Numbered from the stretch's first letter, positions 18,694 to 28,272 are shown. The stretch: DNA of 64,000 nt from Pedobacter sp. PLR (GCF_026239675.1 NZ_JAPIVQ010000004.1:1-64000); one strand, 5' to 3'. Notes: a model not told the origin generated them from the letters alone. Translations and numbers: made by a program.

Positions 18694-20391
18694 AACGTAC
18701 CTTCTGCTATACCTGATACCCATAAAATCATACCTCCTTAGCTGTTGTTTGAGTCTCTCCTGAAAAGCCGGGAAATTACGTTTCGACTTCGGACTCCACA
18801 GGACCTCAGACAATGCATCTAAGCGGGGAAACAGCATATACTCCACTTTCGCTGGATTTGTGATGTATTCCGTCCATAAGTTACCTTGTGCACCCCAGAT
18901 GTATCTGGCTTCCGCAGGAGTCAGCACAGCAGGTACAGGTTCATAATTGTACACATCAGCTAATGGCAAAAATCTGGCAGCAGTTAAAGAATCGTCCTTT
19001 AAGAATTGGGAGTGATTGAAATACATAAAGTTCTCTGGTGTCATGATCACCTTATGTTTTTGTTTCGCAGCGGCGATTCCACCTTTTTCTCCACGCCAGC
19101 TCATGACGATTGCATTTGGTGCAAGGCCGCCATCTAAAATCTCATCCCAGCCAATAATCGTTTTTCCTTTACTATTCACAAACTTTTCAATCCTATGGAT
19201 GAAGTAGCTTTGCAAACCATTTTCATCTTTTAAGCCTTTCTCTTTAATGAGTTGCTGAGAAAAGGCAGACTGCTTCCACCAGATCTTCGAACACTCATCT
19301 CCGCCAATATGAATATAAGGGGAGGGGAATAACGCCATTACTTCTGTGAGTACTTCCTCCAGAAAATTAAACGTTTGCTCAGAAGGGAGTAATACATTAT
19401 TGAATTTATTGAAGATACCCCAGGTTTCTGCTACCTTCTTCGATAGTTTTGGGGTAGTACTCAATTCCGGGTAAGCGGCAAGCACGGCCATACTATGACC
19501 TGGCATTTCAATTTCCGGGATAATGGTGATATACCGGTCTGCGGCATATTTGATCACCTCTTTTACTTCGGTTTGCGTATAATACCCGCCATGTCTGATC
19601 TTGTCGTTTCCTTTTCCCGGATATAGCCCGATAATGGAACCATCCCTCCAGGCACCAACAGTGGTTAAGCGGGGATGTTTTTTGATCTCTATCCGCCATC
19701 CATGGTCGTCGGTTAAGTGCCAGTGGAAATAATTCAGCTTATGCATGGCGAGGTAATCAATGTATTTTTTAACAAAGTTTACATCGAAAAAGTGTCTGCT
19801 CACATCCAGGTGCATTCCACGGTAAGCGAAACGGGGATAGTCCGTAATGCTGACTGCCTTTGCCTGTAGAGGAACAGGCTTTGCGGAAGGAGGCAACAGC
19901 TGAATCAGGGTCTGAATTCCGTAAAATACACCTGCCGGCGAAGCGGAACGAATAGCTACAGACTGACTTAAAACATCCAGCATATATTTCTCCGGATTTT
20001 TGGAGGTGTTTTTTTCTATAATAAGTGCTGATTTAGCCAGACCAACTACCTGAGTAGGGTTTTGTTTAGTGATTAAAGCTTTAACCAGACTTTCCTGCGA
20101 AGGGTCCTCTCTGATCAGGTTGATTACATTCTTCCTGTTGGCATCGACCACTGTAGTCAGCGTTAAATCCAGTAAATAATGTTTTTTAATAAAGTTGATG
20201 AAGAATTCTGCCGAAGGCCGAAGACTGCTGTCGCTGATGAAAACCTGCGTACTATGATTGGCTATCGTAAAATTATCTGTTGTTTTTCCTGCTTTCATTT
20301 CCACAGGATTTGGGATGATTGCAGGAGCCTGGGCAATACTACTCAGCTGAAAGCAAAGCAGGCAGCTCAGCATTGAAATTAATATTTTCAT
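18688..20391 (-). CDS. Beta-N-acetylhexosaminidase (GH20)
   Basis: Secreted glycoside hydrolase that removes terminal N-acetylglucosamine or N-acetylgalactosamine. The preferred start (20391) gives a signal peptide MKILISMLSCLLCFQLSS; the longest frame begins 20 codons earlier at a non-signal sequence. Domain order is an N-terminal GH20b domain (about 25-150), then the TIM barrel with YRGMHLDVSRHF, YFHWHLTDDHGWR and the catalytic Asp-Glu pair in HIGGDECSKIWW (about 366-367). Barrel end: GAQGNLWTEY. At 567 residues it has the usual length. It lies downstream of rpsA but behind a strong terminator, so it is a separate unit. Confidence 0.93.
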   Translation of the reverse strand: MKILISMLSCLLCFQLSSIAQAPAIIPNPVEMKAGKTTDNFTIANHSTQVFISDSSLRPSAEFFINFIKKHYLLDLTLTTVVDANRKNVINLIREDPSQESLVKALITKQNPTQVVGLAKSALIIEKNTSKNPEKYMLDVLSQSVAIRSASPAGVFYGIQTLIQLLPPSAKPVPLQAKAVSITDYPRFAYRGMHLDVSRHFFDVNFVKKYIDYLAMHKLNYFHWHLTDDHGWRIEIKKHPRLTTVGAWRDGSIIGLYPGKGNDKIRHGGYYTQTEVKEVIKYAADRYITIIPEIEMPGHSMAVLAAYPELSTTPKLSKKVAETWGIFNKFNNVLLPSEQTFNFLEEVLTEVMALFPSPYIHIGGDECSKIWWKQSAFSQQLIKEKGLKDENGLQSYFIHRIEKFVNSKGKTIIGWDEILDGGLAPNAIVMSWRGEKGGIAAAKQKHKVIMTPENFMYFNHSQFLKDDSLTAARFLPLADVYNYEPVPAVLTPAEARYIWGAQGNLWTEYITNPAKVEYMLFPRLDALSEVLWSPKSKRNFPAFQERLKQQLRRYDFMGIRYSRRYVL

Positions 20392-20443
20392 AAAAGACGG
20401 GTAAAAAGCGGGGGTATTGATATCGGGGCAAAATAGCAAAAAA

Positions 20444-20470
20444 AAAGGCATCCCGTAATGGGATGCCTTT
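20444..20470 (-). terminator. Intrinsic terminator of rpsA
   Basis: 11-bp GC-containing stem (20444-20454 with 20460-20470, 5-nt loop) followed on the minus strand by a long run of T. It sits after the S1 stop codon. Confidence 0.9.
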
Positions 20471-20489
20471 AATATATTAGCTTAAAAGA

Positions 20490-22424
20490 TTATTTAGCTT
20501 TGTTTTTGCTTTCTTCACCTTCCATTTGCTCTTTTAATTGAGCAAGTACGCCTAGATCGCCAAGAGTTGATTTCTCAACTGAATCTTTAACTTTCTTAAC
20601 TGCAGTGTTTGAAGCTTTAGCTTCTTTTTTCTTAGTAGCTCTTTCTTCAGCAACAGCTTCAGCTTTAGCCTCTTCCCAGATACGGGCATGAGAAACAACG
20701 ATACGTTTAGCATCTTTGTTAAACTCAATGATTTTGAAATCATTAGTTTCTTCAGCTTTGATAGTTGTTCCGTCTTCTTTAGCCATGTGTTTAGTTGGAA
20801 CGAATCCTTCTACACCATATGGTAAAGCAATAACAGCACCTTTATCAGTTACTTTAACAACAGTACCCTGGTGAATTGAATCTAACGTGAAGATAGTTTC
20901 AAAAGTATCCCATGGGTTTTCTTCCAGTTGTTTGTGACCTAAGCTCAATTTGCGGCTTTCAACATCTAATTCAAGAACAACTACGTCTAATGTATCACCT
21001 ACTTTAGTGAATTCGTTAGGGTGGTTAACTTTTTTAGACCATGAAAGATCAGAGATATGGATTAAACCATCAATACCTTCTTCAATTTCCACGAATACAC
21101 CGAAGTTAGTCATGTTTTTAACTACAGCAGTATGTTTGCTTCCGATAGGATATCTTTCAGCAACATTTTGCCAAGGATCTTGAGTTAATTGCTTAATACC
21201 TAAGCTCATTTTGCGTTCGTCTCTGTCTAAAGTTAATACTTCAGCTTCGATTTCATCGCCAACTTTCAAGAATTCTTGTGGGCTACGTAGGTTTTGTGAC
21301 CAAGACATTTCTGATACGTGGATTAAACCTTCAACACCAGGAATGATTTCTAAGAAAGCTCCGTAATCAGCAACAGTAACAATTTTACCTTTAACCTTAG
21401 AACCAACAGCTAAGTTAGTATCTAAAGATTCCCAAGGGTGTGGAGTCAATTGTTTTAATCCTAATGCAATACGTTTTTTCTCATCATCAAAGTCAAGAAC
21501 AACAACGTTGATTTTCTCATCTAAGCTTAATACTTCTTTTGGATGCTCTATGCGGCCCCAAGAAATATCAGTGATGTGAAGTAAACCATCAACACCACCT
21601 AAATCGATGAATACACCGAAATCAGTAATGTTTTTAACAGTTCCTTCTAATACCTGACCTTTTTCAAGTTTAGATACGATTTCAACTTTTTGGCTTTCTA
21701 AATCGTCTTCGATTAAGATTTTATGAGAAACTACTACGTTTTTAAACTCATGGTTGATCTTAACAACTTTGAATTCCATTGTTTTACCCACGTATACATC
21801 GTAATCGCGGATAGGTTTGATGTCAATTTGTGAACCAGGTAAGAAAGCTTCAACACCCATGATGTCAACGATAAGACCACCTTTAGTACGGCTTTTAACA
21901 AATCCGTTGATGATTCTGTCATTGTCAAGAGCCTCATTAATAGACTCCCATGATCTTTGGGTTTTAGCTCTTTTACGAGATAAAATTAATTGACCGTTTG
22001 CGTCTTCAGGAGCTTCCACGAATACGTCAACGGTATCACCAATTTTCAAATCAGGTGTATCACGGAACTCAGAAGTAGATACTAATCCGTCAGATTTAAA
22101 TCCTACGTTTAATACTACGTCTTTATTGTTGATAGACACAACAATACCGCTGATGATTTCACCTTGGTTGATTTGATTGAAAGTATCGGTATACATGTCT
22201 TCAAACTTCTTACGGTCTTCATCAGAGTATTTTCCGAAAACTTTATCATCTGCATCCCAGTCAAAATCCTGATCAGGTGTTGCTAATGATGATTTGATCT
22301 TTTCGATCGACACTGAATCAGCTTCTGATTCAATGATCTCTTTTTCAGTGAGACGAGCGTCTGCACCTTGTAATTCGGCTTTTTTAGCCTCTAGTTCTTT
22401 TTCTGCTACTTGTTTTTTAGCCAT
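20490..22424 (-). CDS. rpsA: 30S ribosomal protein S1
   Basis: RNA-binding ribosomal protein that helps load structured mRNA. The 644 residues carry six S1 OB-fold repeats between about 85 and 595, each with the pattern G-x-V-x-x-I/V-x-x-F/Y-G-A/V-F/L-V-x-I/L (for example VKNITDFGVFIDLGGVDGLLHITDISW). The acidic N-terminus (about 1-85) and Lys/Glu-rich C-terminus are typical of Bacteroidota S1. It has a plausible AGGAG Shine-Dalgarno sequence 11 nt before the ATG and a TACCTTTG -7 element at 22465-22458. Confidence 0.96.
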   Translation of the reverse strand: MAKKQVAEKELEAKKAELQGADARLTEKEIIESEADSVSIEKIKSSLATPDQDFDWDADDKVFGKYSDEDRKKFEDMYTDTFNQINQGEIISGIVVSINNKDVVLNVGFKSDGLVSTSEFRDTPDLKIGDTVDVFVEAPEDANGQLILSRKRAKTQRSWESINEALDNDRIINGFVKSRTKGGLIVDIMGVEAFLPGSQIDIKPIRDYDVYVGKTMEFKVVKINHEFKNVVVSHKILIEDDLESQKVEIVSKLEKGQVLEGTVKNITDFGVFIDLGGVDGLLHITDISWGRIEHPKEVLSLDEKINVVVLDFDDEKKRIALGLKQLTPHPWESLDTNLAVGSKVKGKIVTVADYGAFLEIIPGVEGLIHVSEMSWSQNLRSPQEFLKVGDEIEAEVLTLDRDERKMSLGIKQLTQDPWQNVAERYPIGSKHTAVVKNMTNFGVFVEIEEGIDGLIHISDLSWSKKVNHPNEFTKVGDTLDVVVLELDVESRKLSLGHKQLEENPWDTFETIFTLDSIHQGTVVKVTDKGAVIALPYGVEGFVPTKHMAKEDGTTIKAEETNDFKIIEFNKDAKRIVVSHARIWEEAKAEAVAEERATKKKEAKASNTAVKKVKDSVEKSTLGDLGVLAQLKEQMEGEESKNKAK

Positions 22425-22457
22425 TAAAATTTAATCTCCTTTTCCCGTGAGGGACTA

Positions 22458-22465
22458 CAAAGGTA
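22458..22465 (-). promoter_or_regulatory. Candidate rpsA -7 element
   Basis: TACCTTTG on the minus strand, 33 nt upstream of the rpsA ATG, matching TAnnTTTG. No clear TTG lies at the -33 distance. A purine-rich AGGAG follows before the start codon. Confidence 0.45.
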
Positions 22466-22548
22466 TAAATAAAATAATTTAAAGAAAAGAATTTCGTGAT
22501 AAATGTTGTTGATTTAGAAGAGATTGGACGGAAAACAGTCGTTTTGAA

Positions 22549-23520
22549 CTACGTAGTGAACAAAATCAGACAGAATTCCGGATCAAAAAACAGGAAGAAC
22601 ATCTTAATCTTGTTCGGCAGGTAACCAAAGTATTTTTTGAAGGCGCTGGTGAAATGCGTCGCATGTTTATAGCCCATCTTTTCCGATACCTCAGACACGC
22701 GGGAATCCCCTTGAAGTAACATGGCTTTAGCCTGTTCCATTTTATATTGGTTCAAATATCCGTAGACTGTAGTACCATATGCCGCCTTGAATTGCTTCTT
22801 CAGGTTAAACTCGTTGGTGCCTACCATGTGTGCCAATGTTCTAAGTGAAAAGGGGCGGTCAATGTTCTGAATCAGAATTTCCCGGGCTTCCTGCATTTTA
22901 TCCAGCTCTTCCTGCTTTAACCGGGGGGCCGGCTGTTGTTGCTGTAGCTCCAGTTGCGAAATTTTGATGGCCAGTAATTCGATCACCTTTGATTCTAAAA
23001 ACAGGCGTTCACAAAAACCGGTATGCGGAGAGTTTTCTATCCCATTTAAAATTGCGTTGATCTCGGGGGTGATGTGCAGGTGTTGCTCAGAGAATAGTAT
23101 AACATCGGGAGCGGAAGCTTCCTGTTGCGATTGTAAATGAATAGCGGCTGGATGATCTTCGGGTAAATACCTTGATAAAAAACCGGCACTCATCTCTACA
23201 GAAACAATCTCATTTGATTCTTCTGTAAAGCCTTCCTGAAAACAAGATTTTCCTGTGCTCCAGAGCAAATTATACTGCTGACTTTCCAGCAGGGGTAAGG
23301 CTGAAACTTGTCCATCCTCATCAAAAGATAATTTTCCTTTGAGTACGAATATCATTTGATAAGCAGCCTGATTTCCCTCTTCCTGGAGCAAAGAAAACCC
23401 TTGGTCTCCGTTTAAGGTAGCTTTTTTCTTTGAATAGCCTATAGTAAGATCCTTGGATCCGTAAAATGAACGGTCTTTTATTTCTCCTTTTGGCGTCATC
23501 TGTTCTCCCTTTTGCGTCAT
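22549..23520 (-). CDS. AraC-family transcriptional regulator (PchR-like)
   Basis: DNA-binding regulator with a C-terminal double helix-turn-helix (about 215-310, IDRPFSLRTLAHMVGTNEFNLKKQFKAAYG and SEVSEKMGYKHATHFTSAFKKYFG). The N-terminal part (about 30-195) includes the FCERLFLESKVIELLALK-like helix seen in PchR-type siderophore regulators. It is divergent from a SusC/SusD/PepSY locus, and a perfect palindrome lies in the shared intergenic region. The first 14 residues come from a near-duplicate 21-nt repeat (23520-23479), so either of two ATGs could be the start. Iron or chelate response is inferred from neighbours and family. Confidence 0.85.
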   Translation of the reverse strand: MTQKGEQMTPKGEIKDRSFYGSKDLTIGYSKKKATLNGDQGFSLLQEEGNQAAYQMIFVLKGKLSFDEDGQVSALPLLESQQYNLLWSTGKSCFQEGFTEESNEIVSVEMSAGFLSRYLPEDHPAAIHLQSQQEASAPDVILFSEQHLHITPEINAILNGIENSPHTGFCERLFLESKVIELLAIKISQLELQQQQPAPRLKQEELDKMQEAREILIQNIDRPFSLRTLAHMVGTNEFNLKKQFKAAYGTTVYGYLNQYKMEQAKAMLLQGDSRVSEVSEKMGYKHATHFTSAFKKYFGYLPNKIKMFFLFFDPEFCLILFTT

Positions 23521-23538
23521 CGGCTACTGATATCTTTG
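23511..23538 (+). promoter_or_regulatory. Candidate susC promoter
   Basis: TTTG at 23511-23514 and TATCTTTG at 23531-23538, separated by 16 nt. This is close to the Bacteroidota TTG / TAnnTTTG arrangement. The -33 element overlaps the start of the divergent AraC gene, and the predicted start point lies just before the palindromic operator. Confidence 0.5.
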
Positions 23539-23552
23539 CGGCGAAGTTAAAG

Positions 23553-23575
23553 TTATTAAGATTAAATCTTAATAA
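23553..23575. promoter_or_regulatory. Palindromic operator upstream of susC
   Basis: Perfect 11-bp inverted repeat (TTATTAAGATT and AATCTTAATAA) around a central A. It lies 20 nt upstream of the susC ATG, just after the predicted start point, and also near a TAACTTTA -7-like element for the divergent AraC gene. A related 23-bp palindrome lies before the PepSY gene. Confidence 0.65.
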
Positions 23576-23595
23576 AATATCAAAATAATATTTAC

Positions 23596-26500
23596 ATGAA
23601 CAAAAAAGCTACCCTAATTATTTTCCTGTTAACGATCTCTACGGGTCTCCTTGCTCAGGTAAGGATGATCACAGGGAAAGTGATAGATCAAAAGACTGGA
23701 GTAACCCTTCCGGGCGCAACCGTTATCCGCAAATCGACCAATGAGATAGTGAGCACTGATGCAGCAGGTAAATATAGTATCAACGCAGCAACCGGCGACT
23801 TACTGACCTTTTCCTACACTGGCTACGTTACCCTTGAACAAAAAGTAACTGCGGATAAAAATATCCTGAATGCCTACCTGGACGATTCAGTAAACCAATT
23901 GTCGGAAGTCATGGTGACTGGTGCTTTGGGGATCAAACGTCAGGCAAGAGAATTGGGAACCTCAGCAACGCTGATCACTAATGAAAACCTGAATCAGGGT
24001 AAAGTTGTCAACCCTTTACAAGGTCTGGCGAGTAAAGTAGCCGGGTTGAGAATCAATATGAACGATGCCACAACGGGTAAAACTGATCAGTTGGTGCAAA
24101 TCAGACTTCGTGGTTCACGTTCCTTCAATGATGCTAAAAACAATCCTATATATGTAGTAGATGGGGTACCTGTTCCAGACATCGGACGCTTAAACCCGAA
24201 TGATATAGAAAATATTACCGTCTTAAAAGGCGCAAACGCCGCTGCATTATACGGCTCAGAAGGCGTAAACGGTGCTTTAATGATCACTACTAAAAAAGGA
24301 ACAAGAGGTAAAGGGCTGGTTAGTTTCTCTAATACCACTACTTTTTCAGACGTTCACCTGCTGCCGCCTGCGCAGACACAATTCGGACAGGGGCAAAATG
24401 GCGTGTATTCTCCAACAGAATATGAATCATGGGGACCGGCATTTGATGGCAGCATCAGAGACCTGGGCTTAAAACTACCAAATGGCGTACAGCCAACCGC
24501 TTTATATGCAACTCCTTCAAAAGACAACCGCCTGGACATGTTCCAAACCGGTAGAACTTTACAGAATGACCTGTCTTTTTCTGGTGGTGATGAAAAATCT
24601 ACTTACTATTTCTCCGTTCAAAATGTAAATATCAAAGGGGTAATTCCAGGGGATAAAAGCTCAAGAACAGGAGCGAGGTTTAACGGGTCCAGAACTTTCG
24701 GAAAATTGAACACTTCTTATAATGTCAATTATATTGCTGCAAATAGAAATACCACACCAGATGGTCCATGGTATAGCACCTATGTGCAACCTGCAAATCT
24801 TGACCTTAATGGCTTGAAAAACTGGAGAGATCCAAATTCAGCAGCCAACCCGCTAAACTATTATACAGATGCTACCGCTGCAAAGAATCCATTTTTCCTA
24901 ATGGATAACAATAGAAATACTTCAAATCAGCAAACCGTTAATGGTAAGATTGAACTGGATTATGAATTTACACCATGGTTTAGTGCAATTTACCGCATTG
25001 GATTGTATACTACTTCAGAAGATAGTAGAGCAACCACCAATAAACTAGCCTCTCCTTCAGGAAACAGGAATGTGAATGGTTCAGTAAATGATGGAAGCAA
25101 CAATTTCCGCAGAGTAAACAGTGATTTAATCCTGAACTTTAAAAAGGACTTCGGAAAATTTACTACCCGATTATTGGTTGGACAAAACATCCGCATGGAT
25201 GATTCTAAGCTGACTTCAATAGGAAGTGCCAATCTTTTATTCCCGGATTTATTCAACCCGGGGAGCCGTGCAGGTGAGTTAGATGGTACTGCTTCAATTA
25301 CTAAATACAGAGCATTAGGTACCTATGGAGAGTTTACTGCCGGGTATAACAACTATTTGTTCCTGACCTTAACCGGTAGGAACGATATGGTTTCAGTATT
25401 GAGCAAAGAAAACCGCTCTTATTTCTATCCGGGTGTAAGTACTTCCTTTGTTTTTACGGAAGCTATCAAAGGGTTAAAAGACAGTAATGTGCTTTCTTTC
25501 GGAAAGATCTTTGCCTCTTACAACAGAACGGGTAATGTTACTTTAGATCCTTACAGTTTAAATAATGCCTATTCACAGATCAATGGTTTTCCTTTTGGCG
25601 GATTAGTAGGGTTTACACCTGGCTTAACCAGCCCAAACAGAAATATCAAACCAGAATTTGTGACTTCCTATGAAGTAGGGGCTCAGTTGGGCTTCTTCCA
25701 GGATCGCCTAAACTTTGAAGCTGCTTATGTATACTCAGATTCAGATGGTCAGATTTTCGATGCACCGATTTCAAGTGCTACGGGGTACAACAGTACCATT
25801 GTGAACGCAGGGAGATTGACCAACAAAATCATTGAATTGAGTGTTAGTGGTGATGTAATCCGCAAAGACGACTTCAGATGGAATGTTGGTTTTAACTTCA
25901 CACATATTAATAATAAGGTGAAAACTATTTTCGGCGGACAGGAAGAATTCAGAATGTTCAGACAGGCTTATGCGGTAGTAGGACAAACTTATCCATTATT
26001 AAAGGTTAGTGATTACCAAAGAGACGATCAGGGAAGAGTAATTGTTGATGCTAAAGGTAATACAACTACCATAGCCGACAGCGCACCTCTTGGTACCATG
26101 GTTCCTCCTTATCAGATGGGCTTAAGCACCATGATTAATTTTAAAGGAATCAGCATCGGTGCTCAGTTTGATGCCCGTCTTGGTGGTTGGTTGTATTCTG
26201 AAGTGGTGCCGAGAATGTACACTGCAGGTACGCATCCAGCGACTACTGCTTATAATCGTGAACCTTTTATCTTCCCTAATTCTGTAATCAACACTGGCAC
26301 CGCAGAACAGCCGGTATATGTAGAAAACACTTCAGTTTTCTCCAAAGGCGATAAAGCTTTTTGGGATGGACAGGGAAAAGTGCAAAGGAATACGGCTGCA
26401 AAGTCGGACTTCTTTAAGCTAAGAGAATTGAACATCAGCTATGCCTTGCCTAAAGCATTACTGGCTAAACAAAAAGTGATCCGAGAAGCTAGTTTTGGTT

Positions 26501-26649
26501 TGGTAGGCACCAATTTGTTTATCGTCAGACATAAGAGCAATACTTATGGGGATCCTGAATCCTTGTACAATCAAACCGATGGTTACCTGAGTTTCAGACA
26601 GATTCCTCCAACCAGAACGTTCGGTTTTAACTTGAATGTTACGTTCTAA
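23596..26649 (+). CDS. SusC/RagA-family TonB-linked outer membrane protein
   Basis: TonB-dependent outer membrane transporter. The 1017 residues show a signal peptide (1-20), a carboxypeptidase-like regulatory domain (about 22-105, ITGKVIDQKTGVTLPGATV), a plug domain (about 110-230, with the YVVDGVPV and NDIENITVLKGANAAALYGSEGVNGALMITTKKG motifs), and a beta-barrel to the C-terminal Phe. The next gene is its SusD-like partner, 34 nt downstream. The AraC regulator and PepSY protein alongside suggest iron-chelate import rather than glycan uptake. The ligand is not known from sequence. Confidence 0.93.
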   Translation: MNKKATLIIFLLTISTGLLAQVRMITGKVIDQKTGVTLPGATVIRKSTNEIVSTDAAGKYSINAATGDLLTFSYTGYVTLEQKVTADKNILNAYLDDSVNQLSEVMVTGALGIKRQARELGTSATLITNENLNQGKVVNPLQGLASKVAGLRINMNDATTGKTDQLVQIRLRGSRSFNDAKNNPIYVVDGVPVPDIGRLNPNDIENITVLKGANAAALYGSEGVNGALMITTKKGTRGKGLVSFSNTTTFSDVHLLPPAQTQFGQGQNGVYSPTEYESWGPAFDGSIRDLGLKLPNGVQPTALYATPSKDNRLDMFQTGRTLQNDLSFSGGDEKSTYYFSVQNVNIKGVIPGDKSSRTGARFNGSRTFGKLNTSYNVNYIAANRNTTPDGPWYSTYVQPANLDLNGLKNWRDPNSAANPLNYYTDATAAKNPFFLMDNNRNTSNQQTVNGKIELDYEFTPWFSAIYRIGLYTTSEDSRATTNKLASPSGNRNVNGSVNDGSNNFRRVNSDLILNFKKDFGKFTTRLLVGQNIRMDDSKLTSIGSANLLFPDLFNPGSRAGELDGTASITKYRALGTYGEFTAGYNNYLFLTLTGRNDMVSVLSKENRSYFYPGVSTSFVFTEAIKGLKDSNVLSFGKIFASYNRTGNVTLDPYSLNNAYSQINGFPFGGLVGFTPGLTSPNRNIKPEFVTSYEVGAQLGFFQDRLNFEAAYVYSDSDGQIFDAPISSATGYNSTIVNAGRLTNKIIELSVSGDVIRKDDFRWNVGFNFTHINNKVKTIFGGQEEFRMFRQAYAVVGQTYPLLKVSDYQRDDQGRVIVDAKGNTTTIADSAPLGTMVPPYQMGLSTMINFKGISIGAQFDARLGGWLYSEVVPRMYTAGTHPATTAYNREPFIFPNSVINTGTAEQPVYVENTSVFSKGDKAFWDGQGKVQRNTAAKSDFFKLRELNISYALPKALLAKQKVIREASFGLVGTNLFIVRHKSNTYGDPESLYNQTDGYLSFRQIPPTRTFGFNLNVTF

Positions 26650-26683
26650 TTTATTAAAGATACACGCTGAAGAATAACATATC

Positions 26684-28198
26684 ATGAAGAAAAGTATAAA
26701 AATATTCGTTTTTGCAGCCAGCTTATTCAGTCTGACTTCCTGCGAAAAATTCCTGGATGTGAATGACAATCCGAATGGTCCAACAGAGCAATATCTGATT
26801 TTAAGTGCCCGTTTACCTGGCGCTTTAATCAGCACTGTAAATCAGGAAACCGTACAAATCAATCAATTGGCGGCTTTCTGGGCAGGATACTGGGGTACCA
26901 CAAGTGAAGCTACCAATCAGTTCTATAAAGAAAAGACCTATAATGGGGTGGCCATCCGCGGAACCAGAGACGGAATTCAAATCTGGGAAGGTACTTATAA
27001 CACCTTATTATATTATCAATTGATCAAAGAACAGGCGCAAAAGGAAAGTGCGCCGTTTTATTCGGGAATTGCGAAGATCATGCAAGGCTGGCACTTTCTG
27101 CACCTGGTAGATATTTACAACAACGTACCTTTTGACGAGGCTTTGAACAGAACGCAGTATTTGCAACCAAAATATGAAGATGGAAAGATTGTATATGAAA
27201 AGTCTGTTCAACTGATTACCGAAGGGATTAATGAGATTAAAGCTGCTGCAGCAGATCAAAATCCAGGCAAAGCTGATATCATCTTTGGCGGCGACAAGCA
27301 ATTGTGGGCTAAATTTGGAAATACGCTAAAATTAAGAGCGCTGATCCGCCAGTCGGAAGCAAATAATGATGCTTATATCACTACCGAGATTGATAAGATT
27401 AAACAGGAGGGAACAGGGTTTTTGGGCCTGGGAGAAAATGTAGCTACCAAACCAGGCTACATCAATTCTAAAGGGAAGATGAATCCTTTTTGGGAAACCA
27501 ATTACAGAGGAGTTAATGCTTCTGCGACCAATCATGTGAGTTTGCGTCCAACCCAGCATATCATCAATATTTATAGTGTATTGAAAGACCCACGTCTGGC
27601 GGGTTTATATACCAGTATCGATGGTGCTTTTAAAGGTGTGATTTTTGGAAATCCTGTTGTAGATGAGCAATATGCAGCAAAGAAGACTTCTGCTTTTAAA
27701 GGACCAAATGAAAACAACGGAAAAGCAACAGGTCTATTCAAGAGCTTTGATCAGGCTTCAATTTTGATGGGCTCTTTTGAAAGTTTATTCCTTCAGGCCG
27801 AAGCGGCTAACAGAGGATGGATTTCCGGATCTGATCAGACCTTCTATGAACAGGGAATTGCAGAGTCATTCAAATATATGGAGGTAAATGCAGGACTATT
27901 TGCCGCATACAACGAGCAGGCGACTGTGAAATTAAGTTCAGCACCAGCAGATCAGCGTATAAAAAGGATCATTGAGCAAAAATGGTTAGCGCTAAACAGC
28001 ATCAGCAGTCTGGAAGCATGGAGTGATTACAGAAGGTTGGGATTCCCGGAGATTCCTAATTCCTTATTGGCTCCTTCACCAGATGCAAGACCATTAAGAT
28101 TGATGTATCCGGAATCTGAGCGCCAAACTAACGCTGCAGAAGCAGGTAAACAAGGTAATGACGAGGTTACCGTTGGCAAGATCTGGTGGAATAAATAA
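26684..28198 (+). CDS. SusD/RagB-like outer membrane lipoprotein
   Basis: Surface ligand-binding lipoprotein that caps the SusC channel. The signal peptide ends with a lipobox-like SLTSC (Cys20), followed by EKFLDVNDNPNGPT, the typical SusD_2-type start. The C-terminal half includes the substrate-facing TPR-like region and a conserved WSDYRRLGFP segment (about 445). At 504 residues it has the normal length. It forms an operon with the SusC gene and is followed by a large hairpin/operator. Confidence 0.9.
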   Translation: MKKSIKIFVFAASLFSLTSCEKFLDVNDNPNGPTEQYLILSARLPGALISTVNQETVQINQLAAFWAGYWGTTSEATNQFYKEKTYNGVAIRGTRDGIQIWEGTYNTLLYYQLIKEQAQKESAPFYSGIAKIMQGWHFLHLVDIYNNVPFDEALNRTQYLQPKYEDGKIVYEKSVQLITEGINEIKAAAADQNPGKADIIFGGDKQLWAKFGNTLKLRALIRQSEANNDAYITTEIDKIKQEGTGFLGLGENVATKPGYINSKGKMNPFWETNYRGVNASATNHVSLRPTQHIINIYSVLKDPRLAGLYTSIDGAFKGVIFGNPVVDEQYAAKKTSAFKGPNENNGKATGLFKSFDQASILMGSFESLFLQAEAANRGWISGSDQTFYEQGIAESFKYMEVNAGLFAAYNEQATVKLSSAPADQRIKRIIEQKWLALNSISSLEAWSDYRRLGFPEIPNSLLAPSPDARPLRLMYPESERQTNAAEAGKQGNDEVTVGKIWWNK

Positions 28199-28222
28199 AT
28201 CCGCATAAAATAACCACATCGT

Positions 28223-28271
28223 AACAAATCCGCAGGTATTAAGACTAAGTCTAAATAATTGCGGATTTGTT
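28223..28271. terminator. Large hairpin after susD, with operator-like core
   Basis: 49-bp near-palindrome: outer arms AACAAATCCGC (28223-28233) and GCGGATTTGTT (28261-28271) are perfect, and the inner palindrome shares the same centre at 28247. Of 24 pairs, 21 match. A T-rich run follows. It may terminate susCD transcription and bind a regulator for the next gene. Confidence 0.6.
28236..28258. promoter_or_regulatory. Operator-like palindrome upstream of PepSY gene
   Basis: 23-bp palindrome matching the susC operator at 19 of 23 positions. Two of the differences are a paired T/C and A/G change that keeps the inner AAGACT-A-AGTCT symmetric. It covers the -33 region of the TATATTTG promoter at 28273-28280. 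Confidence 0.6.
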
Positions 28272-28272
28272 T

